Of a stretch of DNA of 34,205 bases, positions 16,264 through 23,677 are shown piece after piece (within the stretch, counting starts at the first letter, position 1; every line of letters starts with the position of its first letter). The DNA comes from an uncultured Bacteroidales bacterium (GTDB taxonomy: Bacteria; Bacteroidota; Bacteroidia; Bacteroidales; UBA932): NCBI GenBank assembly GCA_900316675.1, contig ONDR01000021.1, positions 616-34,820 on the forward strand, read 5' to 3'. The position numbers and the translations under genes were made by a program. The notes beneath the pieces were generated by a model that saw only the letters and a list, made by a program, of their open reading frames with translations, was not told where the DNA came from and made no database searches.

Positions 16264-17616
16264 TTACATCAGTGGTAGTGAAACAGAGTACAGAAGGTCT
16301 GTATTGGTTATTTCTATGTCGTGTCCGCCGCGGTCCAAGTAGTTCTGCCTTATGTATTTAAGGCCCAGCCCTGTAGACTCGGCAGTCTTGTTAAGCTTGG
16401 GTATTTTGTTGTTTGCAACAGTCACTTTGTCCGCATCCGCCGTTATTTTAATCACCAGCGGATTGCTTTCAGATATGGAATTGTGCTTGTATGCATTTTC
16501 TACCAGCATCTGTACGGAATATCTTACCACATATCTGCGGTTTAGGTCCGGGTCGGCGATATACTTTTCTGTGCGGATGCCGCTGGGGAAGCGTACCTGC
16601 AGCAGGTCCGTGTACATATCTACATATTCAAGTTCGTCTTCCAGAGGCACCAGGGCCTCGTTTCCTGTGTTCAGCATATAGCGGTACATCCGCGCCAGTT
16701 TGCGGTTGAAGCTGCGCGCCTCTTCTGTCTTGCCCTGGGCAATCAGTGCATCCAGCACGTTCAGGCAGTTAAACAGGAAGTGAGGGCTAACCTGCTGCTT
16801 CAGGTTGATGTATTCCAGCTGCGCGATATGGCTTTTGCTTCGCTCTTCTGCCATCTGGTGTTTGGTAGATGCTACATAGTAAACCAGATAGATGATAGAG
16901 TAGGCAAAGGCCTGTGCAATGAAGGTAAGGATGAATATTTCTATGTACAGCGGTATGCTCAGGGCGATATCCGGATCCCGGACAGGGATGCCCAGAGCTA
17001 TCATCAGCACGCCCATAGCCGGGCAGCCCAGGAACAGGATGAAGTGCCAGAGCACCGATGCCTTTTTGCTTTTGAACCCCTTGCCCCTGTGGATATAGTG
17101 CAGCAGTATGATGTTGGCGCAGATGATTAGCAGCAGAACTGCGGAATTGGTAACCAGCAGCGACATCGCATCGGACAAGGAGGCATCGGACAGCAGGCCG
17201 ATGATGATTCTGGCCACCAGCACGCCCAGGACAGCGAACCACAGCCAGCGGTTCTTGTTTTCTTCTGCCTTTTCTTTGCTTTCCGGAACCAGCAGCACAA
17301 GGCTCCAACCCAGAGCTTCGGTGGTTATGAATGTGGATGTCGAGCGGGCCAGAAATTCGATATCAGTCAGTAGGTCTATACCTGCGGCGATGGCCATTCC
17401 CAGGATATAGCCTATGACGTTTGACAGTATTACGCTGATGGCGGTAAATTCTACCGACAGCCGCTTGTTGTTGCATAGCAGCACGGTCATTGCCATGGTC
17501 CATATTGTCAGGAAGAGGGGGTCTTCTATGCCGGCAATGTAGCATACCACGGTGGTTATCGCGTGAAGCAGCGCGAAGCCATGAATTATAAAGCTGTTAT
17601 CTTGTTGTGTGGCCAT
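16264..17616 (-). CDS. LytS/YehU-type sensor histidine kinase
   Basis: The 450-residue protein has about six membrane segments in residues 10-245, then the His_kinase (PF06580-type) region with QQVSPHFLFNCLNVLDALIAQ (phospho-acceptor His279). An ATP-binding domain follows with the N-box QMLVENAYKHN and the G-box STGLGLKYIRQNY. There is no separate periplasmic sensor domain, so the signal is probably sensed in or near the membrane. It is the first gene of the nine-gene minus-strand run and has a promoter about 105 bases upstream. It overlaps nothing and ends one base before the LytTR regulator gene. Confidence 0.93.
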   Translation of the reverse strand: MATQQDNSFIIHGFALLHAITTVVCYIAGIEDPLFLTIWTMAMTVLLCNNKRLSVEFTAISVILSNVIGYILGMAIAAGIDLLTDIEFLARSTSTFITTEALGWSLVLLVPESKEKAEENKNRWLWFAVLGVLVARIIIGLLSDASLSDAMSLLVTNSAVLLLIICANIILLHYIHRGKGFKSKKASVLWHFILFLGCPAMGVLMIALGIPVRDPDIALSIPLYIEIFILTFIAQAFAYSIIYLVYYVASTKHQMAEERSKSHIAQLEYINLKQQVSPHFLFNCLNVLDALIAQGKTEEARSFNRKLARMYRYMLNTGNEALVPLEDELEYVDMYTDLLQVRFPSGIRTEKYIADPDLNRRYVVRYSVQMLVENAYKHNSISESNPLVIKITADADKVTVANNKIPKLNKTAESTGLGLKYIRQNYLDRGGHDIEITNTDLLYSVSLPLM

Positions 17617-17721
17617 TGATTACTTAATGAAACTGGTCCTGCTTAATAATAACTTCTCTTTATTTTTTAGCCTTCCCTGTTAGTTTAGGCATCCTTTTGG
17701 GGAAAGTTTAAAAGATTTCGC

Positions 17722-17751
17722 CAAAGTTAATACTAATCATCAAATTTCAAA
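17722..17751 (-). promoter_or_regulatory. Promoter for the kinase-led minus-strand operon
   Basis: On the minus strand TTTG (17751-17748) and TAACTTTG (17729-17722) form a -33/-7 pair with an 18-base spacer, one base short of the usual 19-21. This predicts a leader of about 100 bases before the ATG at 17616. The -33 box lies inside the left arm of the 10-bp inverted repeat at 17748-17757. Confidence 0.55.
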
Positions 17752-17827
17752 CTCATGAAAAGCTTCTTAAGGGTTAGCCGCCGCGACTGAGAATATACAG
17801 TACTAATGTATGATTGCCATGAGTTTG
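17748..17827. repeat. Perfect 10-bp inverted repeat, arms 60 bases apart
   Basis: CAAACTCATG at 17748-17757 is exactly mirrored by CATGAGTTTG at 17818-17827. A smaller stem ATACA/TGTAT with a 7-base loop lies between the arms near 17795-17812. The left arm covers the -33 box of the kinase promoter. It could be an operator pair, an RNA fold or the ends of a small lost element; the promoter -7 box is outside the arms, so a simple invertible promoter is not supported. Confidence 0.6.
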
Positions 17828-17933
17828 GCGGGCATATTATTGACTCAGGTAATTATTTGAAACGACGGCAGTATTAAAATTCGGTTGGTATTGCAAAGGA
17901 TAATATAAGTGATAAAAAGAAAGGGAACATAAA

Positions 17934-18320
17934 TTATTCTTGTTTTGAGTCCCAAAATGGTAAAACCGTGTAGTCTCCGGGGATATATTTTGCTTTATAC
18001 TTGTCACCGATAGTTATTTCTTTATATTCATTCTCTTTTACTGGAAGAACAAATTCTTCTTTTTTTGTATCATCTATTATAAAGCAGTATACAAAGAATT
18101 CTGAAGTCTGTATGTTTTGTTTTTTTGTGATTACAATTGTTACGTCATCCCCGGATGCGAAAATTTCCGTGTTGTGATTCTGCTTGTTTCCCCAGATGAA
18201 AAAACAAATGACAAGAATGATAACACAAACCACCCCCGATTTAATAAGTGAATTTGGAGTGTTAAAAAATAGTGGGGGATGAAGCGTGGCATATTTAATC
18301 TTTTCTACGAGAGTCTTCAT
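17934..18320 (-). CDS. Single-pass membrane protein of unknown function (128 aa), AT-rich island
   Basis: The 128-residue protein has one strong membrane segment (about 28-44, VVCVIILVICFFIWG) after a short basic N-terminus, followed by an 80-residue soluble domain rich in beta-type residues (DDVTIVITKKQNIQTSEFF, EYKEITIGDKYKAKYI). No family is recognised. Its start overlaps the stop of the preceding frame by four bases (ATGA), a sign of translational coupling. Codon and base use are markedly more AT-rich than the flanking operons. As the last gene of a unit led by an RHS-motif protein it could be an immunity or accessory protein, but this is speculation from order only. Confidence 0.6.
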   Translation of the reverse strand: MKTLVEKIKYATLHPPLFFNTPNSLIKSGVVCVIILVICFFIWGNKQNHNTEIFASGDDVTIVITKKQNIQTSEFFVYCFIIDDTKKEEFVLPVKENEYKEITIGDKYKAKYIPGDYTVLPFWDSKQE

Positions 18321-18520
18321 AATTTCAATCGTAACAATATTTTAAGTAATCCTTCGAAATTGTCATAAATATACATATTTTGAATGGGGACGGCACCATA
18401 TATTGGATATGGGACATAAGTATATACAAATGTCATGTTGTAATTAGTATCACAAACAACATAAGTAGCATTAATCCCCATTAAACTCGTTTTCAAAATA
18501 TTGCCCTGAAAACTTCCCAA
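18317..18520 (-). CDS. Small unknown frame, possibly the 3' part of the upstream gene beyond an in-frame TAG
   Basis: This frame ends in YDNFEGLLKILLRLKL and overlaps the next gene by four bases. It begins with a TTG at 18520, or an ATG at 18481 (MGINATYVVC). It is in the same frame as the preceding gene: that gene's TAG (18539-18541) is followed by six sense codons and then straight into this frame, with no other stop over 74 codons. Either the two are one gene broken by a nonsense mutation, or the TAG is read through, or this is a separate short gene. The composition is aromatic and beta-like (TFVYTYVPYPIYG). No family is recognised. Confidence 0.4.
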   Translation of the reverse strand: MGSFQGNILKTSLMGINATYVVCDTNYNMTFVYTYVPYPIYGAVPIQNMYIYDNFEGLLKILLRLKL

Positions 18521-18538
18521 AGTCCTTAGAAGTATAAT

Positions 18539-19039
18539 CTAAATTTTAATATAATCTTCTTTTGGCCCCAATCTAGACATCCCACAATATAATGCACTCG
18601 TAGAAGCACCTGAAACAAGGCCCCCGGTAAAACCTAATAGGGTTTTTTCTCCAAAGGAATTCCATTCCCCGTAACATATTCCGTTAAACAAATCATATTC
18701 TAGTCCGGTAATGGATCCGGCAATACCAGAGTAAACAGTAGTTGTGATAGAATATCTGGTCCAATTGTTAGGAACTACTTTTTTAAGAGTATTTGGTAAA
18801 GGGTTCCATTTGCCGAGGCCCTTCATTACTTTATAACCAGTAAGGCCCGTTAGTGCTCCCATTGTGGCAGATATGCCTATTCCACCCCAGAAAGAGGAAT
18901 CCCAACCGCCTTGATTATTACCTAATTGCCTCAGAATTCTATTCCCTGCAGCATCATGGGAATACAGAATTCGGTTCTGCGCGGATAGACTATGGCAGAA
19001 AACAAAACATAGGGTGAATAGTAGAAGATGTCGTTTCAT
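18539..19039 (-). CDS. Exported protein with one RHS/YD-type motif and glycine-rich tail (166 aa)
   Basis: The protein has a signal peptide (MKRHLLLFTLCFVFCHSLSAQ). Directly after it comes ILYSHDAAGNRILRQ, which resembles the YD repeat of RHS-type proteins (YxYDxxGNR). The rest is rich in Gly, Ser and Thr with hydrophobic stretches (GIGISATMGALTGLTG, LLGFTGGLVSGASTSA), like the linker that precedes toxin tips in some polymorphic toxins. The match is one motif only, so the family link is tentative. It has its own -7 box at 19076-19083, differs strongly in base composition from both neighbours, and its frame appears to continue past its TAG stop. Confidence 0.6.
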   Translation of the reverse strand: MKRHLLLFTLCFVFCHSLSAQNRILYSHDAAGNRILRQLGNNQGGWDSSFWGGIGISATMGALTGLTGYKVMKGLGKWNPLPNTLKKVVPNNWTRYSITTTVYSGIAGSITGLEYDLFNGICYGEWNSFGEKTLLGFTGGLVSGASTSALYCGMSRLGPKEDYIKI

Positions 19040-19075
19040 GAAGGATAGTGTAGTGCCATTGTTTTAGTGTGTAGA

Positions 19076-19083
19076 CAAATATA
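19076..19083 (-). promoter_or_regulatory. Minus-strand -7 box for the AT-rich island
   Basis: TATATTTG on the minus strand (CAAATATA on the plus strand) is an exact TAnnTTTG match 36 bases before the ATG at 19039. A clear TTTG -33 box is lacking. Confidence 0.45.
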
Positions 19084-19157
19084 AAACAAATTTTTCGTAA
19101 ATTAAAACATTCCATTCGTCCGGCAGAAGCCGCCGTTCGTCGGATTTAAACGTTTTT

Positions 19158-19194
19158 TTAAAACGATAAAATATATATTTGTCCGTTAAAACGA
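19158..19194 (+). repeat. Direct repeat TTAAAACGA flanking the sugar-transporter promoter box
   Basis: TTAAAACGA occurs at 19158-19166 and again at 19186-19194, 28 bases apart, on either side of the -7 box at 19174-19181. The first copy is also the right half of a palindrome CGTTTT-TTT-AAAACG (19151-19165). Repeats placed like this are candidate operator sites for the regulator of the starch operon. Confidence 0.4.
19174..19181 (+). promoter_or_regulatory. -7 promoter box of the starch-utilisation operon
   Basis: TATATTTG exactly matches TAnnTTTG and ends 23 bases before the ATG at 19205. The -33 position holds no TTTG, as is common for promoters that need an activator. It would drive the transporter and, given gaps of 5 to 62 bases, probably the six genes after it. 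Confidence 0.6.
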
Positions 19195-19204
19195 ACGAAT
19201 AACA

Positions 19205-20578
19205 ATGAAACAAAAACCAAAATTATCATTCTGGCAAATCTGGAACCTCAGTTTCGGATTTCTAGGTGTGCAAATTGGATACTCCCTTCAGAACAGCAAC
19301 ACTTCCGGCTTGCTGAAGTCGTTCGGAGCAGACCTGAGCAGCCTCAGCCTCTTCTGGCTTGCGGCTCCTCTTGCCGGTCTGGTGGTTCAGCCCATCATAG
19401 GAATGTTCTCTGACGGAACATGGACCAAACTTGGTCGCAGAAGGCCATACATACTCTTCGGTGCGATTATTTCTACCGTTGCACTGTTCCTTATGCCCAA
19501 CTGCCCCAAGCTTCTGGCCTTTGCTCCGCTGCTCATGGGCGCCCTGGTCTTCCTGTTCATGGACCTGTCGTTCAACGTAACCATGCAGCCCTTCAGGGCC
19601 CTGGTCACCGACATGCTTGACGACAGCCAGAAAACACAGGGTTTCGTAGTCCAGACCTTCCTCATTAACCTGGGTTCAATAATCGGAGCGCTGCTGCCCC
19701 TGATTATGACCCATGTTTTTGGTGCTTCCGACGCAGAGGTTCCCGGTCATGCTCCGCAGCACGTCGCCTGGTCTTACTATGCCGGTGCGGCAATCCTGTT
19801 CCTGTCTGTTCTGGTAACCGTTTTCAAGGTTAAGGAATATCCTCCCAAAGAGTTCGCAGAGTACAGCGCCACTGAAGGCGAGGCCTCTCCCGCAGAACCC
19901 AAGAAGAGCTTCTGGCAGCTTCTTAAGACCACTCCCAAGACCATGATCCAGCTTGGTGTGGTTCAGTTTTTCTCCTGGGCGGCCCTCTTCCTTATGTGGA
20001 ACTACCTGCAACCGCTCGTTACGCGCGCGTTCATTAATACTGATGGCGTGCTTAACGGCGAAGCGCAGACATGGACCGGCGTACTGAACGCCGTTTATCC
20101 GGTTTCTGCATGCATTATTTCCCTTTTAATGACTAGGCTTGCAACCAAGTACGGTAACAAGACCGTTTACGCCCTTTGCCTCTTCTGCGGCGCCATAGGC
20201 TATGCCTCTCTGGCATTCTGCACCTGCAAGGTGGCCATGATCTTCCCCATGATTTTTGTGGGAATCGCATGGGCCGGCGTGCTAGCAATGCCTTACTCCA
20301 TCCTTTCCAGGGCCATCGATGCCCGTAGCAGCGGTGCCTATATGGGCATCTTCAACTTTACCGTCACCATACCCCAGATCTGCATGGGTCTGCTGGGCGG
20401 CGTGATGGTCAGCCTCCTGCGAGGTGTGCTTGTTCCCGGCGGAAAAGCTGTCTATGAGAGTCTGGACGTAGTGTCCAAGGCTCAGGCAGACAGCACCGTA
20501 GCCGTGGGCATGTTCATCATTGCAGCTATCTTCATGGCTCTGGGCAGCATCGCCGTAAGATTCGTGAAAGAAAAATAA
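19205..20578 (+). CDS. SLC45-like MFS sugar transporter (maltose/oligosaccharide uptake)
   Basis: The 457-residue inner-membrane protein has about twelve membrane segments. It carries the motif DGTWTKLGRRRPYILFG between helices 2 and 3, characteristic of the SLC45/sucrose-transporter branch of the MFS, and QNSNTSGLLKSFGADLSSL at its start. A central cytoplasmic loop (about 218-240) is rich in Glu and Pro. Bacteroidota starch loci often carry such a transporter for proton-coupled import of maltose or maltodextrins into the cytoplasm. Its place directly ahead of susC (39 bases) supports that substrate; it is not shown by the sequence alone. It is the first gene of the plus-strand operon and is divergent from the AT-rich island. 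Confidence 0.88.
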   Translation: MKQKPKLSFWQIWNLSFGFLGVQIGYSLQNSNTSGLLKSFGADLSSLSLFWLAAPLAGLVVQPIIGMFSDGTWTKLGRRRPYILFGAIISTVALFLMPNCPKLLAFAPLLMGALVFLFMDLSFNVTMQPFRALVTDMLDDSQKTQGFVVQTFLINLGSIIGALLPLIMTHVFGASDAEVPGHAPQHVAWSYYAGAAILFLSVLVTVFKVKEYPPKEFAEYSATEGEASPAEPKKSFWQLLKTTPKTMIQLGVVQFFSWAALFLMWNYLQPLVTRAFINTDGVLNGEAQTWTGVLNAVYPVSACIISLLMTRLATKYGNKTVYALCLFCGAIGYASLAFCTCKVAMIFPMIFVGIAWAGVLAMPYSILSRAIDARSSGAYMGIFNFTVTIPQICMGLLGGVMVSLLRGVLVPGGKAVYESLDVVSKAQADSTVAVGMFIIAAIFMALGSIAVRFVKEK

Positions 20579-20617
20579 TACCTAACAATATTAATAATCA
20601 AAAACTACACACTCCAA

Positions 20618-23600
20618 ATGAAAAAGATTCTAACCGCAGTAGTCGTCCTGCTTACCAGCCTGGCCGCTACTACTATGTCCGCTCAGAGCGGATATCAGGT
20701 TAAGGGAGTAGTTGTCGACGCCATGGGCCCCGTTGTAGGAGTTACAATCATGGAGCAGGGTACCACCAATGGTACTTCCACCGGCCTGGACGGCGACTTC
20801 GTACTCAAAGTCTCTTCCGCGGATGCAACCGTAGTTTTCAGCTGCATCGGTTATGCTACCGTGTCTTTCAAGGCATCGGAAGTTCCTGCAACTGTAACGC
20901 TCGCAGAGGATGAAAATTTCCTCAACGAGGTGGTTGTAATCGGTTACGGTACCGTCAAGAAAAACGACATGACAGGTTCCGTTGCCGCTATCAAGAGTGA
21001 AGAGCTCAACCGTGGTGCAATCGTTTCTACCCAGGACATGCTCAAGGGTAAGGTTGCCGGTCTTCAGATTATCTCCGGTGATGGCCGCCCTGGTGCAGGT
21101 TCAACAATCCGTATCCGTGGTGCAGCTTTCCTTAACGCATCCAACAATCCTCTTATCGTTATCGACGGCGTTCCGCTGGCAGATAACGGTGGTGAAGGTA
21201 TGACCAACCCTCTTGAGGCTGTCAACTCTGCCGATATCGAGAGCTTCACCGTCCTTAAGGATGCTTCTTCCGCAGCAATCTACGGTTCACGTGCATCTAA
21301 CGGTGTCATCATTATCACTACCAAGAAAGGTTCCGCAGGCGTAGAAGAGCCCAAGGTTTCCTATACCGGAAGCTTCAGCGTTTCACATAACGTGAACAGG
21401 CTTAAGATTATGGGCGCAGACGAGTTCCGCAACTTCGTTTATGAGACTTACCCTAAGGATACAGAAACCGGTCAGGCATTCATCGCCAAGCTTGGTCACT
21501 ACAATACCAACTGGTATGACCAGATCTTCCGCACCGCCTTCTCTCAGGACCACAACGCCAGCGTTTACGGCGTCCTGAAGGGCCTGCCTTACCGCTTCTC
21601 TGTAGGCTATATGAACCAGAAGGGTACCCTCAAGACCTCCGAGTACAACAAGGGAACCCTTGACCTTTCACTCAGCCCTAAGTTCTTCAAAGAGCACCTT
21701 TCTGTTAACATCAACGCAAAGGGCGTTTTCACACAGGAAGACAAGGCTGACGGCGGCGCAGTAGGTACTGCAGCTTTCTACAACCCTACAATGCCCGTTC
21801 ATGCATATAAGACAAACGGCAGCATCGACTATGCTACAACCAACGGTTGGTTCAACTATGGTAACGGTAGCGGTGCAGCCTTCACTCCGGACAACCTGGC
21901 AGCAGGCAACCCTATGGATATGCTTTACGGCAACCGCGACACTGCAAAAGCTTACCGTATCATAACCAATGCCCAGTTCGACTATAAGCTTCACGGCTTC
22001 GAGGATCTTCGCTTCAACCTGAACCTTGGTTTGGATATGTCCCATACCAACGGTAAGGTAGGTGCCCTCCCCGGCTCTTTCAATGCTTATAAAGACACTG
22101 AGAACCCCCGCGTAGGCCAGTACACAGACTGGTTCCACCTCAGGAGCAACGCCCTGTTGGAGTTCTATGCAAACTATAACCACGAGTTCGGCAAACACCA
22201 TATCGACCTTATGGCCGGTTACTCATGGCAGCACTTCTACGGCAAGGACCGCGACGTTTCCAAGTTCAACGTTACCGACGAGATTAAACTGAACGACGGT
22301 GAAACCGCAGCAGAGCGTTATCCTTACTGGAAGACAGAGAACTATCTGGTTTCCTTCTACGGCCGTATCAATTATTCATTCGATTCCCGTTACCTCCTTA
22401 CCTTCACACTCCGTGACGATGGTTCTTCACGCTTTGCAAAGAAAAAGCGCTGGGGTCTCTTCCCTTCAGCAGCACTTGCATGGAACATCAAGCAGGAGCA
22501 CTTCCTTAAGGATGTAAAGGCTGTATCCGCCCTCAAGCTGCGTGCGTCATGGGGACAGACCGGTCAGCAGGAAATCGGTTCCAACTATCCTTACCTTGCA
22601 GCTTATGGACTGTCAACAGACGTTTACCGTAAGTACAACATGGGTGGTGGTAATTATAGCTTCTATCTTACTCCTAAAGCATACGATCCCAACATCAAGT
22701 GGGAGACCACCACTACCTACAATGCAGGTATCGACTGGGGCTTCGCCTCTGACCGCATCACCGGTAGCGTAGATGTTTATCGTCGTGAGACCAAGGACCT
22801 CTTGAACACCGTCCTCACCCCTATGGGTGCAAACTTTGGTAACTCACTTCTTACCAACATCGGTTCAATGCGCAATCAGGGTATAGAGCTTGCCCTCAAT
22901 GTGATTCCTATAGAGAACGACGACATGTCCCTGTCCCTGGGCTTCACAGGCACCTTCCAGAACATCAAGTTCACCAAGCTGAACAATACCGACGACCCTA
23001 ATTATGCAATTGATGTCAGCGGTATCAGCGGAGGTACAGGTAACACCATCGCCCGCCACATGGTAGGCTATGCACCTTTCACCTTCTATCCTTACCAGCA
23101 GCTTTACGACCACAATGGTAAGCCTATCCAGAACGGTTTCGTAGACCGTGACGGTGACGGCGTCATTACCACCGCAGATCGTTACATGAGTAACAAGAGC
23201 CCTAATCCGGACTTCTTCTACGGTGTAAACCTCAAGTTCAACTATAAGAACTGGGACTTCGGCTTCAACGGCCACGGTTCAGTAGGCAACTGGGTATTCA
23301 ACAACGTCAAGGGCGGCGGCTCTTCTGCAAACTTCGTTGCAGCAAACGTATCTGTAGACAACTATCTTAGGTATGTTAAGGAGACTGGTTTCGTTGGTAC
23401 CAACTCTATCGAGCAGTACACATCAGACCTCTTCCTTGAGAACGCTTCTTTCTTCCGCGTTGACGACATCAACCTTGGTTACACCTTCCCTGAGTTCAAG
23501 TGCTGGAAGGGCGCCAAGCTTCGTCTTGCTCTCTCTTGCCAGAACGTATTCGTGATTACGAAGTACAGCGGTCTGGATCCTGAGATTCCCGGCGAGAACG

Positions 23601-23665
23601 GTGTAGATTCATCAATCTGGCCTCGTCCTCGTACTTATTCACTCCGTGTTAACTTTAACTTCTAG
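20618..23665 (+). CDS. susC: SusC-like TonB-dependent outer-membrane receptor
   Basis: The 1015-residue protein has a signal peptide (about 1-23, ending MSAQ). A carboxypeptidase-regulatory-like domain follows (about 25-100, VKGVVVDAMGPVVGVTIMEQ), then the SusC signature before the plug, LNEVVVIGYGTVKKNDMTGSV. The plug domain contains the family motif DGVPL and the sequence YGSRASNGVIIITTKKG. A 22-strand barrel ends in RTYSLRVNFNF with the terminal Phe typical of BAM substrates. SusC proteins import oligosaccharides through the outer membrane using TonB energy, capped by the SusD lid encoded 12 bases downstream. The neighbouring SusE/F protein and three GH13 enzymes point to starch or another alpha-glucan as the substrate. 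Length is normal for the family. Confidence 0.97.
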   Translation: MKKILTAVVVLLTSLAATTMSAQSGYQVKGVVVDAMGPVVGVTIMEQGTTNGTSTGLDGDFVLKVSSADATVVFSCIGYATVSFKASEVPATVTLAEDENFLNEVVVIGYGTVKKNDMTGSVAAIKSEELNRGAIVSTQDMLKGKVAGLQIISGDGRPGAGSTIRIRGAAFLNASNNPLIVIDGVPLADNGGEGMTNPLEAVNSADIESFTVLKDASSAAIYGSRASNGVIIITTKKGSAGVEEPKVSYTGSFSVSHNVNRLKIMGADEFRNFVYETYPKDTETGQAFIAKLGHYNTNWYDQIFRTAFSQDHNASVYGVLKGLPYRFSVGYMNQKGTLKTSEYNKGTLDLSLSPKFFKEHLSVNINAKGVFTQEDKADGGAVGTAAFYNPTMPVHAYKTNGSIDYATTNGWFNYGNGSGAAFTPDNLAAGNPMDMLYGNRDTAKAYRIITNAQFDYKLHGFEDLRFNLNLGLDMSHTNGKVGALPGSFNAYKDTENPRVGQYTDWFHLRSNALLEFYANYNHEFGKHHIDLMAGYSWQHFYGKDRDVSKFNVTDEIKLNDGETAAERYPYWKTENYLVSFYGRINYSFDSRYLLTFTLRDDGSSRFAKKKRWGLFPSAALAWNIKQEHFLKDVKAVSALKLRASWGQTGQQEIGSNYPYLAAYGLSTDVYRKYNMGGGNYSFYLTPKAYDPNIKWETTTTYNAGIDWGFASDRITGSVDVYRRETKDLLNTVLTPMGANFGNSLLTNIGSMRNQGIELALNVIPIENDDMSLSLGFTGTFQNIKFTKLNNTDDPNYAIDVSGISGGTGNTIARHMVGYAPFTFYPYQQLYDHNGKPIQNGFVDRDGDGVITTADRYMSNKSPNPDFFYGVNLKFNYKNWDFGFNGHGSVGNWVFNNVKGGGSSANFVAANVSVDNYLRYVKETGFVGTNSIEQYTSDLFLENASFFRVDDINLGYTFPEFKCWKGAKLRLALSCQNVFVITKYSGLDPEIPGENGVDSSIWPRPRTYSLRVNFNF

Positions 23666-23669
23666 GAGG
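23664..23669 (+). promoter_or_regulatory. Shine-Dalgarno-like sequence before susD
   Basis: AGGAGG lies eight bases before ATG 23678 and only two before the upstream GTG at 23672, so it fixes the susD start at 23678. Such a strong match is unusual in this window, where most genes lack one; it overlaps the end of susC (TAG at 23663-23665). Confidence 0.6.
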
Positions 23670-23677
23670 ACGTGATT

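Larger units (their letters stand above)
17617..17933. other. AT-rich intergenic region with promoter and inverted repeat, no gene seen
   Basis: These 317 bases hold the minus-strand promoter of the kinase gene and a perfect 10-bp inverted repeat (separate entries). I see no open frame of credible composition on either strand; the longest plus-strand start, at 17755, gives only 11 codons. No terminator with a T-tract is evident for the island genes that point into this region. Confidence 0.6.

Noticed and set aside
17748..17827. Invertible promoter of the phase-variation type
   Set aside because: The -7 box of the kinase promoter is outside the inverted repeat and no TAnnTTTG box is found between the arms on either strand, so inversion would not switch a promoter in the known way. 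The repeat itself is kept as an observation.
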